From: Fragilariopsis cylindrus CCMP1102 | Taxonomy: Eukaryota > Bacillariophyta > Bacillariophyceae > Bacillariales > Bacillariaceae | NCBI GenBank assembly: GCA_900095095.1 | Contig: FMBT01000358.1 | Span: forward strand, 62,001-126,000 | Reading direction: 5' to 3' | DNA: 64,000 nucleotides | Shown here: one piece after another, positions 35,699 to 47,130 of the stretch | Layout: every line of letters starts with the position of its first letter | Position numbering within the stretch: the first letter of the stretch is position 1 | Translations under genes and position numbers: made by a program | Notes under the pieces: model-generated | The model's database searches: none | Told to the model about the DNA's origin: nothing | What the model saw: the letters and a program-made list of their open reading frames with translations, nothing else

Positions 35699-37473
35699 TT
35701 ATCGTACATTTTCTGGCCATTCCATAGGCTTACGGAGACTATCCATGACTTCGAAGTGCTTGTGTGGATTCTCGAAATAATCGCCCACTTCATACCACCA
35801 AGGTCTACTTGTGCCATCAGGAGCCTTTGGTGTGGGTTGAAGCTGCTGGGAGGTTGCCAGTCCTTGGACATTGGCGTCACGGGCAGACACAGCTTCTACA
35901 CCAAACAATTCAGATACCTTAGTACTAGCGATCATTCCTCGTAGAGGTTCGTTAGCAGGAGCTGCCATTTTGTCATTAAACAAAGGAGTTTCTTGTTGTT
36001 GTTGTTCAAAGCATCCGTTACGGATACGGCAAAATTGGTCGGGATTCATCCCAGCTTCCTTTGCCATGGCATAGACCTTTGCCATAGACTCTGGTTCAAG
36101 ACTTCTTGAGCGACTGTAAACGAAAGCGCCATCGTATGTATTTTGACGAGTTTTTCCGTTGTAATAGATAAACTTGAATTCTGCCGTACCAGGATCATTT
36201 TCTCCGATAACATACCAGTTTTCCCAGAATTCTATTAAGAAATATAGGAACAAACGAAAAATAATAGAATGAAACTCAGTTAAGTTAGGCCATTGTATGA
36301 AACTACAGTATCATTGTGGTATACTGTATACTATAATATATATAGTTCTCTCAGAACATTTGAAACACACACACACGCATTGTTCTATGTTCTGTCACTT
36401 ACTAAGTCCAAACATTTCTCCTTCCGAATGCGCCGTTCGGGAGTAACTTGCTTCATTGGTTCGACCCTTGTTCATTACTAGGTTCGCTTTATTGTTGTTA
36501 CTGCTACCATCGTCGTTTCCTTTGAGACCTGACACATCATCGAAGACCATGACTTCGTTAGTATTGTATTCGTTAAGACCAATCGATCGAAGTCCATTGT
36601 TCGTGTCGGCTTTGTTACGCAAATCATCCTTCCCAAAGACAGCTAAAGATTCACGGACTTGTCTGGGTGGAGGTGGAGATCCATCTGGCAATAGATGTGG
36701 CATGGCAAATTCCACTCCCATATTCATGTATGGTTCCTTGTTGTAAGCAGCAACAAGCGTTGTCTCACTGTTACTTTTGTCTTCTTCGGTCGGTAGAGAA
36801 ATGTGTTACGTTGGCATGCGTAACAATCATAGTTGGGATTGAAACCAACAACTTTGTACCAAGTCCCCTCGAGACTTTTATGATCAAAGTTAGCCACAGT
36901 AGTTTTGGGTGCCCTTGGTTCCTCTCCAAATTTATCACCACCGCCAGGTAATATAGCGATCTTGATACATTCGTTGTCTTCAATTGTACACTTCAGGAAG
37001 TTATCTAGGTTTTTGTCACCAAATCGAGCGAAGCAACCCGTAATACAACTATTATCTCCCAAACACTTAGCCGTGCAAGTGAGGCCCTTACGACAGGATG
37101 GATCATCAGCCAAACATGCTTTGGCTTGTACGGAACACTTGTCGACCAAGCAGGTCTGATCGACTAGAGATGAATCGAAGCCCTTCCCGCCATATTTGTC
37201 AGACAATTCGTTCTCAGCAAAAGCTGGAAATGGAGAAAAAACAAGAACGGCTGCCAGAGCTGCAGTGGAAAGGATACCAAAAGCAGAAGATTCGCCTCTT
37301 TTGTCGCCTCCGCCATCGATTGTATTAAGAGGCCACATCTCGAGACTACAAGTTGACGACGATTTCACTTTTGCATTGTTACATCTAGAATGCGTGGTAT
37401 GTTGTACAAAAGCATTCGAGGCGAATGCCATGCCGATTACTAGTATCGATGATCTTGTGTAAAAAGTTTTCAT
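35699..37473 (-). CDS. VDE: Violaxanthin de-epoxidase (one frameshift, one intron)
   Basis: Exon 1 is 37473–36403 and exon 2 is 36231–35699; the intron is 171 bp (GTAAGT…TAATAG). The product is about 534 residues. A signal peptide ending ASNAFVQ (ASAFAP type) is followed by a second hydrophobic stretch ending PAFAENE, a thylakoid-lumen signal. The Cys-rich VDE domain spans about 105–170 (CLVDKCSVQAKACL to CTIEDNEC). The lipocalin domain starts SLEGTWYKVVGFNPNYDCYACQ. The frame breaks after ACQRNTF: one base missing near AAA 36799–36801 restores LPTEEDKSNSETT and NMGVEFAMP. The C-terminal part contains KFWENWYVIGENDPG. VDE converts violaxanthin to antheraxanthin and zeaxanthin in the acidified lumen using ascorbate. 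It lies directly downstream of ZEP on the same strand. Confidence 0.92.
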
Positions 37474-37804
37474 TTCTTTTCGTTTCGTTTCGTTTTCCGT
37501 CTTCTACAGTACGTAGGTATATTGTGATGCTAATAAGTAGCTATTTTTACTATTCTTGTTTAAGATAACAACTTGATAGCTGCTCACCTCGATATGCTAA
37601 TTATGATGCTAACAAGAGTGCATTTAGCTTCAATAGATCCGTCAGGATACTATTATTAATAATACTACAAGTGCAACAGGAGGAGGAAAGTTTGCCCGCC
37701 AATATTCACACAGTGATGATATTACGTGGCCTACTTCAAAGTACTAAGATCATTTTTTGAGGTTGAACAAACAAGCGAGTAAAGATTTGTGAATTTTGAA
37801 TTTG

Positions 37805-37820
37805 CGTGATTTGAATCACG
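37805..37820. promoter_or_regulatory. Palindrome in the VDE upstream region
   Basis: CGTGATTTGAATCACG has two perfect 7-bp arms around TG, about 330 bp upstream of the VDE ATG. The symmetry suits a dimeric regulator. Function is inference only. Confidence 0.35.
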
Positions 37821-38020
37821 AGTAGAATTATAAAAATCGATACAAGCATCGCGCAGCCCCCTGAAAATGATTCATTTATTTTTATCATTCAGATCAATCC
37901 ATCGATCATCGGCAACATCCTAGATTTTCGTCGTTTTGTACTTGTTGTAATACAAGCGAAACCTTATCACACGACTCAGCCACAGGAACGGGCAAAAAAT
38001 TGAGTCATATTCGAGTCCCA

Positions 38021-38064
38021 TGAGCTGAATCATTCAGCTCACGAATCCAATATTTGAGCTGAAT
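38021..38064. promoter_or_regulatory. Three-copy GAGCTGAAT cluster
   Basis: TGAGCTGAATCATTCAGCTCA (read in two halves, TGAGCTGAAT and ATTCAGCTCA) forms an almost perfect palindrome, and a third copy, TTGAGCTGAATC, follows about 10 bp later. It lies about 550 bp upstream of VDE. A cis-regulatory role is inference. Confidence 0.35.
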
Positions 38065-38383
38065 CTTTTGACGCATTCGATTCAACTTGTAGCCGTTTGA
38101 AACGTGCACCGCATAATTCGCACGCGCCATAGTCAGGAGTTTTCACCATAAAAGCGTGGAGAGTGTGTCGATACGTTTTGTATGTCGCAATGTCGTCGTC
38201 GTCATCGTCATGTATAATGATTGACCTTATGTAGGTCTTAATATATTATGTAGGACTATGTAATACAATAATTGTACAGTAGAAGAATGATGGACAAAAA
38301 ACCATCATGATATTGCAACATCAACAAATCGATCGACGTAGACTATGGCAAATGTTCATTAGATGTTTTTATTAGTAATACAT

Positions 38384-38432
38384 GTAGTAGTAGTAGTAGT
38401 AGTCGCCGCCGTCGTCGTCGCCACCGTCGTTA
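38384..38432. repeat. AGT and CGC/CGT triplet repeats
   Basis: About seven AGT triplets run into CGC and CGT triplets in the non-coding DNA between ZEP and VDE. Confidence 0.8.
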
Positions 38433-39472
38433 TTCCTTGTTATACAGTAGTTCTGTTCTGTTCTACTTTATTTTCGTGGAGATTATTGTATGCGCACAGA
38501 AAAACAGTTATATTTGATGTATTATGTTATGTCTACGCTTAGTATATGCATTAGAAAACTGGTTCAACTTGTCCTCTTAAAACACACATTTGCATTGTGA
38601 GACCCATTATTAGTACAATTATTATTAGTTTTACTAGTTTGTTCTTTCAAATAGCCATCAATCAATTAATAGAAAATCACTTCTAAAAAGAAATCATTGA
38701 GAGCAAAAATAATGTGGGAGGAAAGAAAGTAATGTTGTAAATTCATAGGGGGTTGCATCTAGCAGCATAGAGGTGTGATACTTATTACTTTCGTGTGATT
38801 CATTTATACAACACCCCCATATCATGTTATGTTTATGTGAAAAATATGCCAAACATACCCGCTGACAATGGGACCCCTCTTAATGGATGAATGAGCAGTA
38901 ATAACAGCAATAAGAAGAGACAACACTTCACACAAGACCACACCAAAAGAACGTACGATGGTGCTCAAATTAGAAAGGTGATACAAACAAATGAAAACTT
39001 AATCGGCATGAATTAGAGAAACTTGGATTGTGGACATAACCATAATATCAATAGAATCAAAATCTAACTAGGAAGCAAATTTTATTTGTGGTAGGATAAT
39101 AGCACTATTGGAATGTGGGATGTCATTCTTTTCTTAATTTAAAGCTGGATTGTAATTATAGATATTTATGATTGACCTTTAACCTCTGGACTGATTACAA
39201 TTCCAGGATTTAGTAAGTAGGCAGTATTAGCAATAGAGGAATACTTAAATCATTGTCATATTCTAGAAATATCCGTTGGATATGGTACCAACAACACTTC
39301 CAGATAATAATAGTGGCTCGGAATTACGAAGAAATGTTATTTTTTGACATCCGGCAAAAAAATTAATACTCAACGACAGTACTCGAATGTAAGCAGATAT
39401 TTTTCTTTTTCGTAAAATCCTGATCCATGCTGCGTCGCATGATATTATGGCATCATATAGGAGTATAAATCT

Positions 39473-39495
39473 ATATATATATATATATATATATA
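39473..39495. repeat. TA dinucleotide repeat at the ZEP 3' end
   Basis: An uninterrupted run of about eleven TA units lies 30 bp past the ZEP stop codon, in the 3' flank. Confidence 0.85.
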
Positions 39496-39525
39496 CTATA
39501 TTTATAATTGATGATATGCAGTGCT

Positions 39526-41400
39526 TTAGAAGTCAGCAGTATAGAGAAAACGCAAAATCCAGGGCATAGAAAGTTGTGTCATTCGTAAGAAGAAGGGCCC
39601 CAAAATAGGTAAGGTCATCATGAGATCAAAGTCAACCAATAGGTCACTTCCTAATTGGGCAAAGCCTTGAATGATGGATGTTCGGATCACCCGGACGCGG
39701 GAGTACTTTCCCAAGGCTCCAGGAATATCCTTCGTGTTCTTGATATTTCCCAATTCTTCGCCAAGACGGAATCCATCTTCGGTTGCTTGGCAACCTCCCT
39801 GCCCGAGATTAGGCATCATTGGATGACACGCATCACCGCAGAGTGCAACAGGTCCTTTTGCCCAAGGACTGAGCAGTCGTTGAGGATCTACCGTCGTAAG
39901 GAGGGGGGCACCATCGTAAAGATCACGTCGTTTAATGTCGTCCTCCGATGAGGCGTTGATAAGTTCCAATGCGAACGGATCCCATTCATTGCCATCGGCA
40001 TCGCCACTACTTCCGACTGCCGCAAATTCCTTTCTTAGACGTGTCAGTTTAGGCGTTGGATCTTCCGGTGTCGGTTCTGGATCCACACCTCCAGCTGGTT
40101 CTCGAATTAAGGCAAACCATTGTTGGCGCTCTCCGCCACCATCAGTGGAAACGAAATATTTTTTCTCCCCTAGCAGAATTTGATACGACACATCTTCGAT
40201 ATTAGAAGCCCGGTGAGGGGCCAGTGCCGCGTAGCACGTAAATCCAGAATGTCTTCGGTCTGCCTGAGCAGCGATTTCCACCGTATCCCGAGCCAACTTT
40301 CTAGCTTCGGCATCGTCCAATGCACCTCCGGCTGCTCCAGATGCTGCAAACCCACCAGCACCCTCTCCCAATCCATGAAGGATCTTTCGTATTTGCGACC
40401 AGATACCATCCGCTCCAACCAAAACATCAGCATATGCTTTAGTACCATCTTCTAAAGTAGCAACAACTCCCATTCCCTTTCCCAAATCCTCAAAGGATTG
40501 AATACGTGATTTAATCCGCACGGTTCCTTCTGGGAGGCCATGTTTGACAAAAATTTGTTGAATGACAGGTCGATCGACTACGACCGTGGCGGGAAGTCCA
40601 GCCTCGAGCGCTGGTCCTAAAGTGTCAAATCGAACGAGCCAGTCTCCCGCATCGTAAAGACCTGCCAATTTATTACCCTTCCGATAACCAATTTTCAACC
40701 CAGAGACGCGATCCGCGGTGACAGTACCTGCTGCGACAAGTTCTTTGTAACATTCCGGATTTATCTGCTGGATGGCACGTAATGCGTTCGATTGGATCTG
40801 AATGGGTCCACCGTAGGGAGCGTATGTCGAGGCCTGTTCAAAAATAGCAACCTGCATTCCCTTGGCATGACATGCGGCCGCTGCAACAAGTCCGGCAAGA
40901 CCACCTCCCGCCACGAGAACACGAAGCGGTTCTTTTGCCGTAACCGCTCGTCCTCCTTCGGGAATCGTTACTTCTTGTCTCCACCATGCATTATCATCTG
41001 ACTCACCGACGCACATACCCTTTAGAGCTTTAGCATCCTTAGCTGCCTCTTGGGAACGATTGCGAATACGATTGGTACGTTCTTCATTTTCGGCATCTCG
41101 TTTTGGAGCATCGGGACGGTCCAAAACTTTCCGGACATGATCAGGCATATTGATTTTATTTTCTTCAGGAGGTGTACCCTCGGCCAACCATTCTATTTGA
41201 GGAAGACTAGATTTAACTTTTCGAATAACTTCGGCAGGTCCAAACGACTCGGCTTGCTGCCCTACAACATTCAACTGAGTAGAAACTACAGTACTCGATG
41301 GCGATTGCGACGATGGTCGTAACACGAATCCTAAAACTGCAGTTGCATTGAATGCCGCTAGAAGCAGTAATGCCACAGAATGTAATTTGATCAATGCCAT
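39526..41400 (-). CDS. ZEP: Zeaxanthin epoxidase
   Basis: Single exon, 624 residues, ATG at 41400. The signal peptide ([20 protein letters not shown]) ends near VLGFVLRP, a plastid-type motif. A linker of about 100 residues leads to the FAD-binding Rossmann motif near residue 161 ([16 protein letters not shown], with acidic FEQ at the strand 2 end). [10 protein letters not shown] lies near 325 and the second FAD motif [16 protein letters not shown] near 517. These are the diagnostic blocks of flavin monooxygenases of the ZEP family, which epoxidise zeaxanthin through antheraxanthin to violaxanthin in the chloroplast. I see no FHA domain at the C-terminus, unlike plant ZEP. Diatoms carry several ZEP copies, and which one this is cannot be told here. 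It sits head-to-tail upstream of VDE. Confidence 0.93.
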   Translation of the reverse strand: MALIKLHSVALLLLAAFNATAVLGFVLRPSSQSPSSTVVSTQLNVVGQQAESFGPAEVIRKVKSSLPQIEWLAEGTPPEENKINMPDHVRKVLDRPDAPKRDAENEERTNRIRNRSQEAAKDAKALKGMCVGESDDNAWWRQEVTIPEGGRAVTAKEPLRVLVAGGGLAGLVAAAACHAKGMQVAIFEQASTYAPYGGPIQIQSNALRAIQQINPECYKELVAAGTVTADRVSGLKIGYRKGNKLAGLYDAGDWLVRFDTLGPALEAGLPATVVVDRPVIQQIFVKHGLPEGTVRIKSRIQSFEDLGKGMGVVATLEDGTKAYADVLVGADGIWSQIRKILHGLGEGAGGFAASGAAGGALDDAEARKLARDTVEIAAQADRRHSGFTCYAALAPHRASNIEDVSYQILLGEKKYFVSTDGGGERQQWFALIREPAGGVDPEPTPEDPTPKLTRLRKEFAAVGSSGDADGNEWDPFALELINASSEDDIKRRDLYDGAPLLTTVDPQRLLSPWAKGPVALCGDACHPMMPNLGQGGCQATEDGFRLGEELGNIKNTKDIPGALGKYSRVRVIRTSIIQGFAQLGSDLLVDFDLMMTLPILGPFFLRMTQLSMPWILRFLYTADF

Positions 41401-42129
41401 AATGATGAATTCGATGTTTTTTGTTCTCGTTTTCGTTATTAAGGTACAAGTAGATGCAAATGAAAAAAGAAAACTGGTAGACTACACTGTGAAGTGCTCT
41501 GTCTATCGATAGGTTGGAATGTGAGAACAATTAATTTTTCAATGAAGATTTCTTATTGTTTTATCGGAATGTAATAACATCAGAGATTCCCTCACATAAT
41601 ACTTCAACGTTCCGTCATGACAGCACACAGACAAGTGGAACATGATTTGGGGGTTTCATTGAGGGAGGATCTTGCGCCCCCACTTTTAATGATAAAGCTG
41701 ATGGATTGTACTGTACTTCCTCCGTGCAACGGAAAACGCGCATGAGGAATTTTGACAACATAAAAGAGTGGAGAATTCTTAAAATCTACCCAATCGACAG
41801 GAAATTTATAAAAAAAATGAGATTTTGAAAGTTTTTGACTCACTCTCCACCCTTTTATAGTGTGAAAATTCCTCACAATTTCTCTTTGGTCGTTTTCCGT
41901 TGAACGGAGGAAGTACTGTATGCTCAAAAAAGTAGTGATTGATTGATCTTCGATTCATTCGATTCGATTTCTCTCGTTTGTCAATGTATGATTACCACAG
42001 TAGCACGGTAGCAACAAGTAAGTTAAGTTAAACAAAAGTTTAAAAAAAAGCATTGCAGCTTCTGTAATATAAAACTGAAGAGCCAGTCAAGAAGAAAGAT
42101 ATATCGCATATGAATATTACCACGGCGAT
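41401..42129. other. Divergent ZEP / Tudor-MBD promoter region with MITE
   Basis: 729 bp between two divergently transcribed genes. A foldback element occupies 41709–41920. The rest is AT-rich; no gene is supported. Confidence 0.6.
41709..41920. mobile_element. MITE-like foldback element with 30-bp terminal inverted repeats
   Basis: TACTGTACTTCCTCCGTGCA (start of the left 30-bp arm, 41709–41738) pairs with the right arm 41891–41920, differing at two positions. Inside, GAGGAATTTTGACAACATAA and a matching stretch near 41855–41880 (TATAGTGTGAAAATTCCTC) extend the stem, so nearly the whole 212 bp can fold on itself. The CTTCCTCCGTTC core resembles Stowaway/Tc1-mariner-type termini, and the ends begin and finish with TA. 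It encodes nothing. Confidence 0.75.
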
Positions 42130-43225
42130 ATGAATACGATCAAAACCGAATGCAATAACGCTGGATCTCCCCAGCTTGATGATGAATGTCTTGCTGTTAC
42201 AAGCGCGACAGCACCCGAGCCAGTAACAAAAGACGACGAGAACAAGAACGAGAACTATCGCGAGAACGAAGAACTGAAAGATATGTTGATTGATCCGAGT
42301 AGCGTCAAAAAGAGGGTATGGTAAATAATAGCGCCATGTCTTCTTTTACAGTTGATGTCAATAAAGAAGATGAATTTACCAACAAGCGCGTTGCGAAAAA
42401 GTTTAGCGTTATATCATCCAACAAGCTCCATCAAAATAATAACGGTAGGGTCAATCGGATATTTTTTGGGACGGTAGAAAAGCCTATTGGGGGGGAAGAG
42501 TCGAAACTTTGGAAAATTATATTCGACGATGGTGACGAAGACATTCTAACACATGTCCATTTACTAAATGCTATAATATTATACGATCAAAACAAAACAT
42601 ACGACAAGCAATCAAATTCGCTGCCACTACTTCTTGACGAGGAGATGGAGCACGGCAAGAAAAAGGCTAAAGTATCACCTAAAAGAGGCAAGAAAACTCA
42701 TTCGTCGAAAGTGCCAAGGGCTAGAGAACTAGAACCAATATCCGTTGGTCCTCCCGATGAAGAATTAAGCGGTGGCTGGCCAGCAGGTGTAAGTATATAC
42801 CATGATACTATGCTTCGTTTTTTCCTTTAATTGTATTATCTTAACCGTCCGCAGGTTGATCCATATAGTGTAACAAGTTGTCTTATGAATTCCTTTTGCT
42901 CCTTCATTTCTCTATTTCGTGTTCCTTAATGATATATCTTGGAATGTATGACGTCAATGGTGATGTTATAATCGAAACAATAATGCACTATAATGCACTC
43001 TGATGTTATAATTAAAAAATAATTATAACTATAACAATTTGTATTCAATAGTGGGTCAAAAAAGTTTTTGGTCGAAGAAAAGGGAACGCCAAAGATCGAT
43101 ACTGGTATACACCGAAGGAAAAGTATAAACTAAGAAGCATGGTAGGAGTTAAAGAGTTTATGGCGGCTCTTGCCAGAACCAATGGAGATGAAGTAAAGGC
43201 TAGGATGATGACTGCAAAGAAATGA
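42130..43225 (+). CDS. Tudor-like plus MBD-like chromatin protein (one frameshift, one intron)
   Basis: Proposed spans 42130–42788 and 43052–43225; the intron is 263 bp (GTAAGT…AATAG). About 277 residues. A 62-residue acidic start (ATG 42130) breaks frame at the A5 run 42307–42311. One more A gives a join to MVNNSAMSSFTVDVN. If that is not real, the gene begins at 42318 or 42336. Residues about 80–150 resemble the PTM/DIR17-type Tudor-like fold: NKRVAKKF, then RIFFGTVEKP, then LWKIIFDDGDEDILTHVHL and LYDQNKTYD. The C-terminus is MBD-like, created by splicing: GGWPAG joined to WVKKVFGRRKGNAKDRYWYT, then KYKLRSMVGVKEFM. Together they suggest a nuclear reader of histone or methylated DNA. Both family calls are by pattern; DNA-methyl binding cannot be assumed. 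Confidence 0.65.
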
Positions 43226-45145
43226 TATATGCTAGTGGTACAGCATAGGAGATACCGACTAGGAAGAGAAACAAAGAAAAAAGTCTTCAGATTGCATAGA
43301 AGAAAAGAAAAGGTGCTCCTTCTACTTCCTCTGTACCGTCTTGTCAATGTAAAATGATAGATATGTCTCCAACAGTGTGGATACGGTACATTGCCAGTAA
43401 TGAGGACTATTTTCTATCCAAAATTTTAATACCGTAATCGTTGTCAGGTGCACATTTCACGGAAACAAGAATCAGTTATTGGTCCTGACAAAACCATTAT
43501 TAGCCTAGATAAATAAAATACATAAAACGTATCCCTTGATGTGCTGTATGTTGTATATGAGAAAAAATAGCTGCTATTACATATTTCAACACTATTTGTA
43601 ACTTCACTGATCACACAGGAGGCGTACTTAATCTTAATACTGTATTGTATCAATGCGATATGTATGCTGGTTCTTTCTCATATCCCATCTACCCAAAGGA
43701 ATTACAGTACACATTGTTGATATCTTATTGTTTGGATGATAACTAGAAAGAACCAAGTCTAACTGCAATCAGTTGACGTGCTTGCGAAGAGACGCGCCCA
43801 GATCTCTTTCCTTTCCTCGTTACGATAAATGTAATGGATGACACTGAACGCTTATGAACCTGAGAACGAGTCTCCGTGTGACTATACCGGTACCGTGCAC
43901 ATAAATAATTTGGTTATCGTGGTAACATTGTCTGAGATAAAAACCAAGACAATTATAATCAAGGGGATAAAATCTGCGTTATTCTTCGGAAAATGTTTTT
44001 ACAAATTGAGTGCAGTAACTTAGTAAAGAAGTCATAACCAATTCTCTGTCCTCTATGATCATTCGTTCACATCAATTGTATTAAGTCAAATGGAAAGCTA
44101 ATAGAGTACATTGAGTACGACAGAAGATAAAATAGCATATCATAGTATAGCATACCTCATATTTACTGATAATATATCTTTCAGGTAAAGTTAGCTAAAG
44201 ATTGAAAGTAGTAGAAAATCACGATATTATTATTATTTCGTCTATCTAATCAATACTTGTAAATACTACCGAATCGGTTTTTAAGTACTGATATTTCTAT
44301 CACCCAACGACTCACAGGCAAATGTTAGTATTCAATACCCACAGAGCAGAGTGATGGGTCTTGATCAACAAATCGATTGATCGAACAAATGAAGGACACG
44401 CCCTAGCACAAGTAATGGTACGCAATTACTGCGACGTAACGTTGCTACGTACATCGCCTTTCGTTGAAAACAGTTTAGATCGATCGAAGGGGGGCACGAG
44501 AGTAGTGAGCTAGATACAGTGTGCTAGCTACGACAGTATTAAGACATCAGCATCGATACTAAATTCAAATAGAATTCCTGGACTCGACTCAGCACACGAC
44601 ACAAATCGTTTCAATCCTACGGAGTTTTTCGGCAAGACTGAAATTTAAAATTGACAATTGACAGGAGTTGAGATAAATTTTTCGTTGATCCTTCGAATAT
44701 AATTTTAAAAATGAAATCTGACGACGTCTGTGTACTCTCACCCGACGAAAAAAAAGTTGTGCACGCTCATTCGCACGTCTGAAGTGTGTTATTATGATGG
44801 ACAAATCGTTAAACGCAGGCAGTTTTATTCTTAGGAAGAATGAGAAACTGTGATTCGAAGTAGTATTTTGAAATATTGAGAGCCGTTGAGTAAAGAAATT
44901 GAAAAAGGAAAATCCTATCACATTATAGTTGCGCGCACAACAAAGCAGGCAAAACCAAAGCCAAATTAGGCACCCAAAGCCAAATTCGTAATAATCATTT
45001 CATAAAATCATTTTTGACAATCTTTCCTCCACTCCGACGATAAAGCCTCTGAGAATAGAAACAAAGATCCTGTGTAAAAGGAAAGGGATAGATATTAACT
45101 AGAACGATTTTATTAAAGGGCTAGCCTCATTCAAAGCTTAGAATA
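43226..45145. other. Intergenic, no gene recognised
   Basis: About 1.9 kb between plus-strand genes. It contains TACAGTAC heptamers near 43705 and a short CCCAAAGCCAAATT duplication (about 44955–44990). Open frames on both strands lack recognisable features. Confidence 0.4.
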
Positions 45146-46911
45146 ATGGAGCAACTAGATATGTTTGTAAAGTCGGAAAGGAGTGATAACGGTAAGTTCG
45201 ACAACTTAGTCGTTCGTCGTCGATAATCTTAACTAAATATATTATACAATTTCTCACAATTTATCACGTGGCATTCGATTCATTAACATAAACAGTTGAC
45301 AAGGTATTTCAGCACGACCAAAGTGCAGTCGATGTTTGGGATTCTTCGAGAGATCCCGATCCCGACACACCCGATCGGAAAAGAAAGACATCAGATGATC
45401 GCCAACCAGAGTCTCCCCCCGACATTGAAAGAAAACATGCTCCTAACAATTGGCATCGAGAGAAAGATTTTAGAGCCCATCAGGATCCGATGAATACTGA
45501 TTCTCCAGCTTCCTACCCTAAGCACACGATGGGACATGGTGATCCAAATCGTTATCACCGAGAAGTAACTCCTCATCACCAGCCTGAGCTTCAAAGTGTA
45601 AATAGTAAAACTGGAACTCCATCGTTGGCAAGCGAAGAGGACCGTAGTATGCATGGAGGGTACGACGCTCAAGCTTATCGTGGAAATAACTACAACCATG
45701 GCAGTTATGTTCACGACAGTGGTCACTACCAAGGGCATACACCTTCCCGAAACCATGGGCATTACCTACCTGATATGGAATCATCTATCCAGTTTGGAGG
45801 ACCTGCTCAAAATCAACAGCAGGATGCCTTTTTGCGTCCTCGACGATGGGCATGTGACTATTGCAATGTTGCAACCTTTGTGAGCTATGAGGAGGCCTGT
45901 GCTCACGAAGAAGCGTGTGCTCGCCAATACTACGAGCGATACGGACGCCATCCACACCCTTCTAGAGGTCCCGTGCCACAATACGATCGACCGCAGCAGC
46001 AACAGCAACAACAGCAACAGCTCCCTCCCCAAACTCCACCTCAAGGTATTCCAGGAACTCCACCAAATGCGAGCTTAGAAGCTAATTTCCATTCCTGTCA
46101 AGATGTTGGAAGCCGTCCACAGATGTGGGGATCGCGTGGGGGACCTCCTATGCCACCGCTGGCTCCGACTTCCCATGATTCTAGTCATCACAATCATCAT
46201 CAATATCAGCATCATCCCCACCCCCAACATCAGCAGCATCCGCATCCGCATCAGCATCAGCATCATGGATATCCTGGTCAGCATCATAGTCCACATCACC
46301 AGCTTCATGCATCGCATCATCATCAACAACATCATGGCTACCAGGGACCTTCACAATATGGAGGGTACAATGGATACGAAGGAGGTGCTAGTGGACAAGC
46401 AAGACGCGAACCATACAATAATAGCCAACAAAAGCGATTGCTTCTTGCTATGGCCACCGACCAGGATAGTTTATCTGATCGTCAGTGCTACGTTCGCTCG
46501 GAAATGGTGGAGATCTTTGCTGCATCAGAAAAAGATGTTTCGTCGAGACACTCGAAAGGAGCTCAAAAGCTAGCCGTGGGACAAGTTGGTATCCGATGTG
46601 TTCACTGCTCTCATCTACGACCGAGGGATCGTGCGGAGCGGGCCGTATGCTATCCTTCTTCTATCAGTAGGATCTATCAGACTGTAGCTGATATGCAACG
46701 CTTTCACTTTGAGCAGTGCCGCGAAATTCCGATGAAGATTCGTAAGATCTACAAAACGTTGAAGACGACCAGACCTCGTGGTGTTGGTTCGCCACAAACT
46801 TATTGGGTACAAAGTGCCAAGTTATTGGATTTGGTTGACACGGATAATGGAATCCAATTCGGCGCTGACATGAAGCAAAGACAGGAAGAAAAAGACACCA
46901 CTTCTGCGTAA
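45146..46911 (+). CDS. His/Gln-rich protein with conserved Cys/His domain, two exons
   Basis: Exon 1 is 45146–45191 (MEQLDMFVKSERSDN), the intron is 45192–45295 (104 bp, GTAAGT…AACAG), and exon 2 is 45296–46911, giving 553 residues. The codon split by the intron gives Val and joins to DKVFQHDQSAVDVWD. Residues about 185–225 carry CDYCNVATFVSYEEACAHEE and AC, a zinc-finger-like pattern. A poly-Gln and a long His/Gln/Pro region follow (about 240–345). The C-terminal block is ordered: RLLLAMATDQDSLSDRQCYV, VGIRCVHC, then AVCYPSSISRIYQTVADMQR and FHFEQC. I recall this last block as frequent in diatoms and other stramenopiles, with Cys/His likely binding zinc. Function unknown, perhaps nuclear. 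Confidence 0.65.
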
Positions 46912-47095
46912 ATGGGAAGTATTAGGGACTCACTTGTGTCAACGCTGTCAACTCGCACAACTATGCTTACAAATGTACCGGGAAAATCTTAATATTATAT
47001 TATATATTTATCATCTTAAGAGATTATTTTATGTTATACAATGCCAGCCTATTCTTCTTCTTTAGCCTAACTGAAAACAGAGTAACCAGATACAT

Positions 47096-47130
<35 letters not shown>

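Larger units (their letters stand above)
37474..39525. other. ZEP–VDE intergenic region (VDE promoter)
   Basis: About 2 kb. Since VDE is on the minus strand, the part next to 37474 is its promoter. It holds a palindrome CGTGATT-TG-AATCACG (37805–37820), a cluster of GAGCTGAAT elements (about 38022–38064), AGT/CGC triplet runs (about 38384–38430), T-rich DNA and a TA run near the ZEP stop. No gene supported. Confidence 0.5.

Noticed and set aside
42312-42349. Very short intron instead of a frameshift in the Tudor-MBD gene
   Set aside because: The only donor–acceptor pair would leave an intron of about 36 bp and does not keep the frame.
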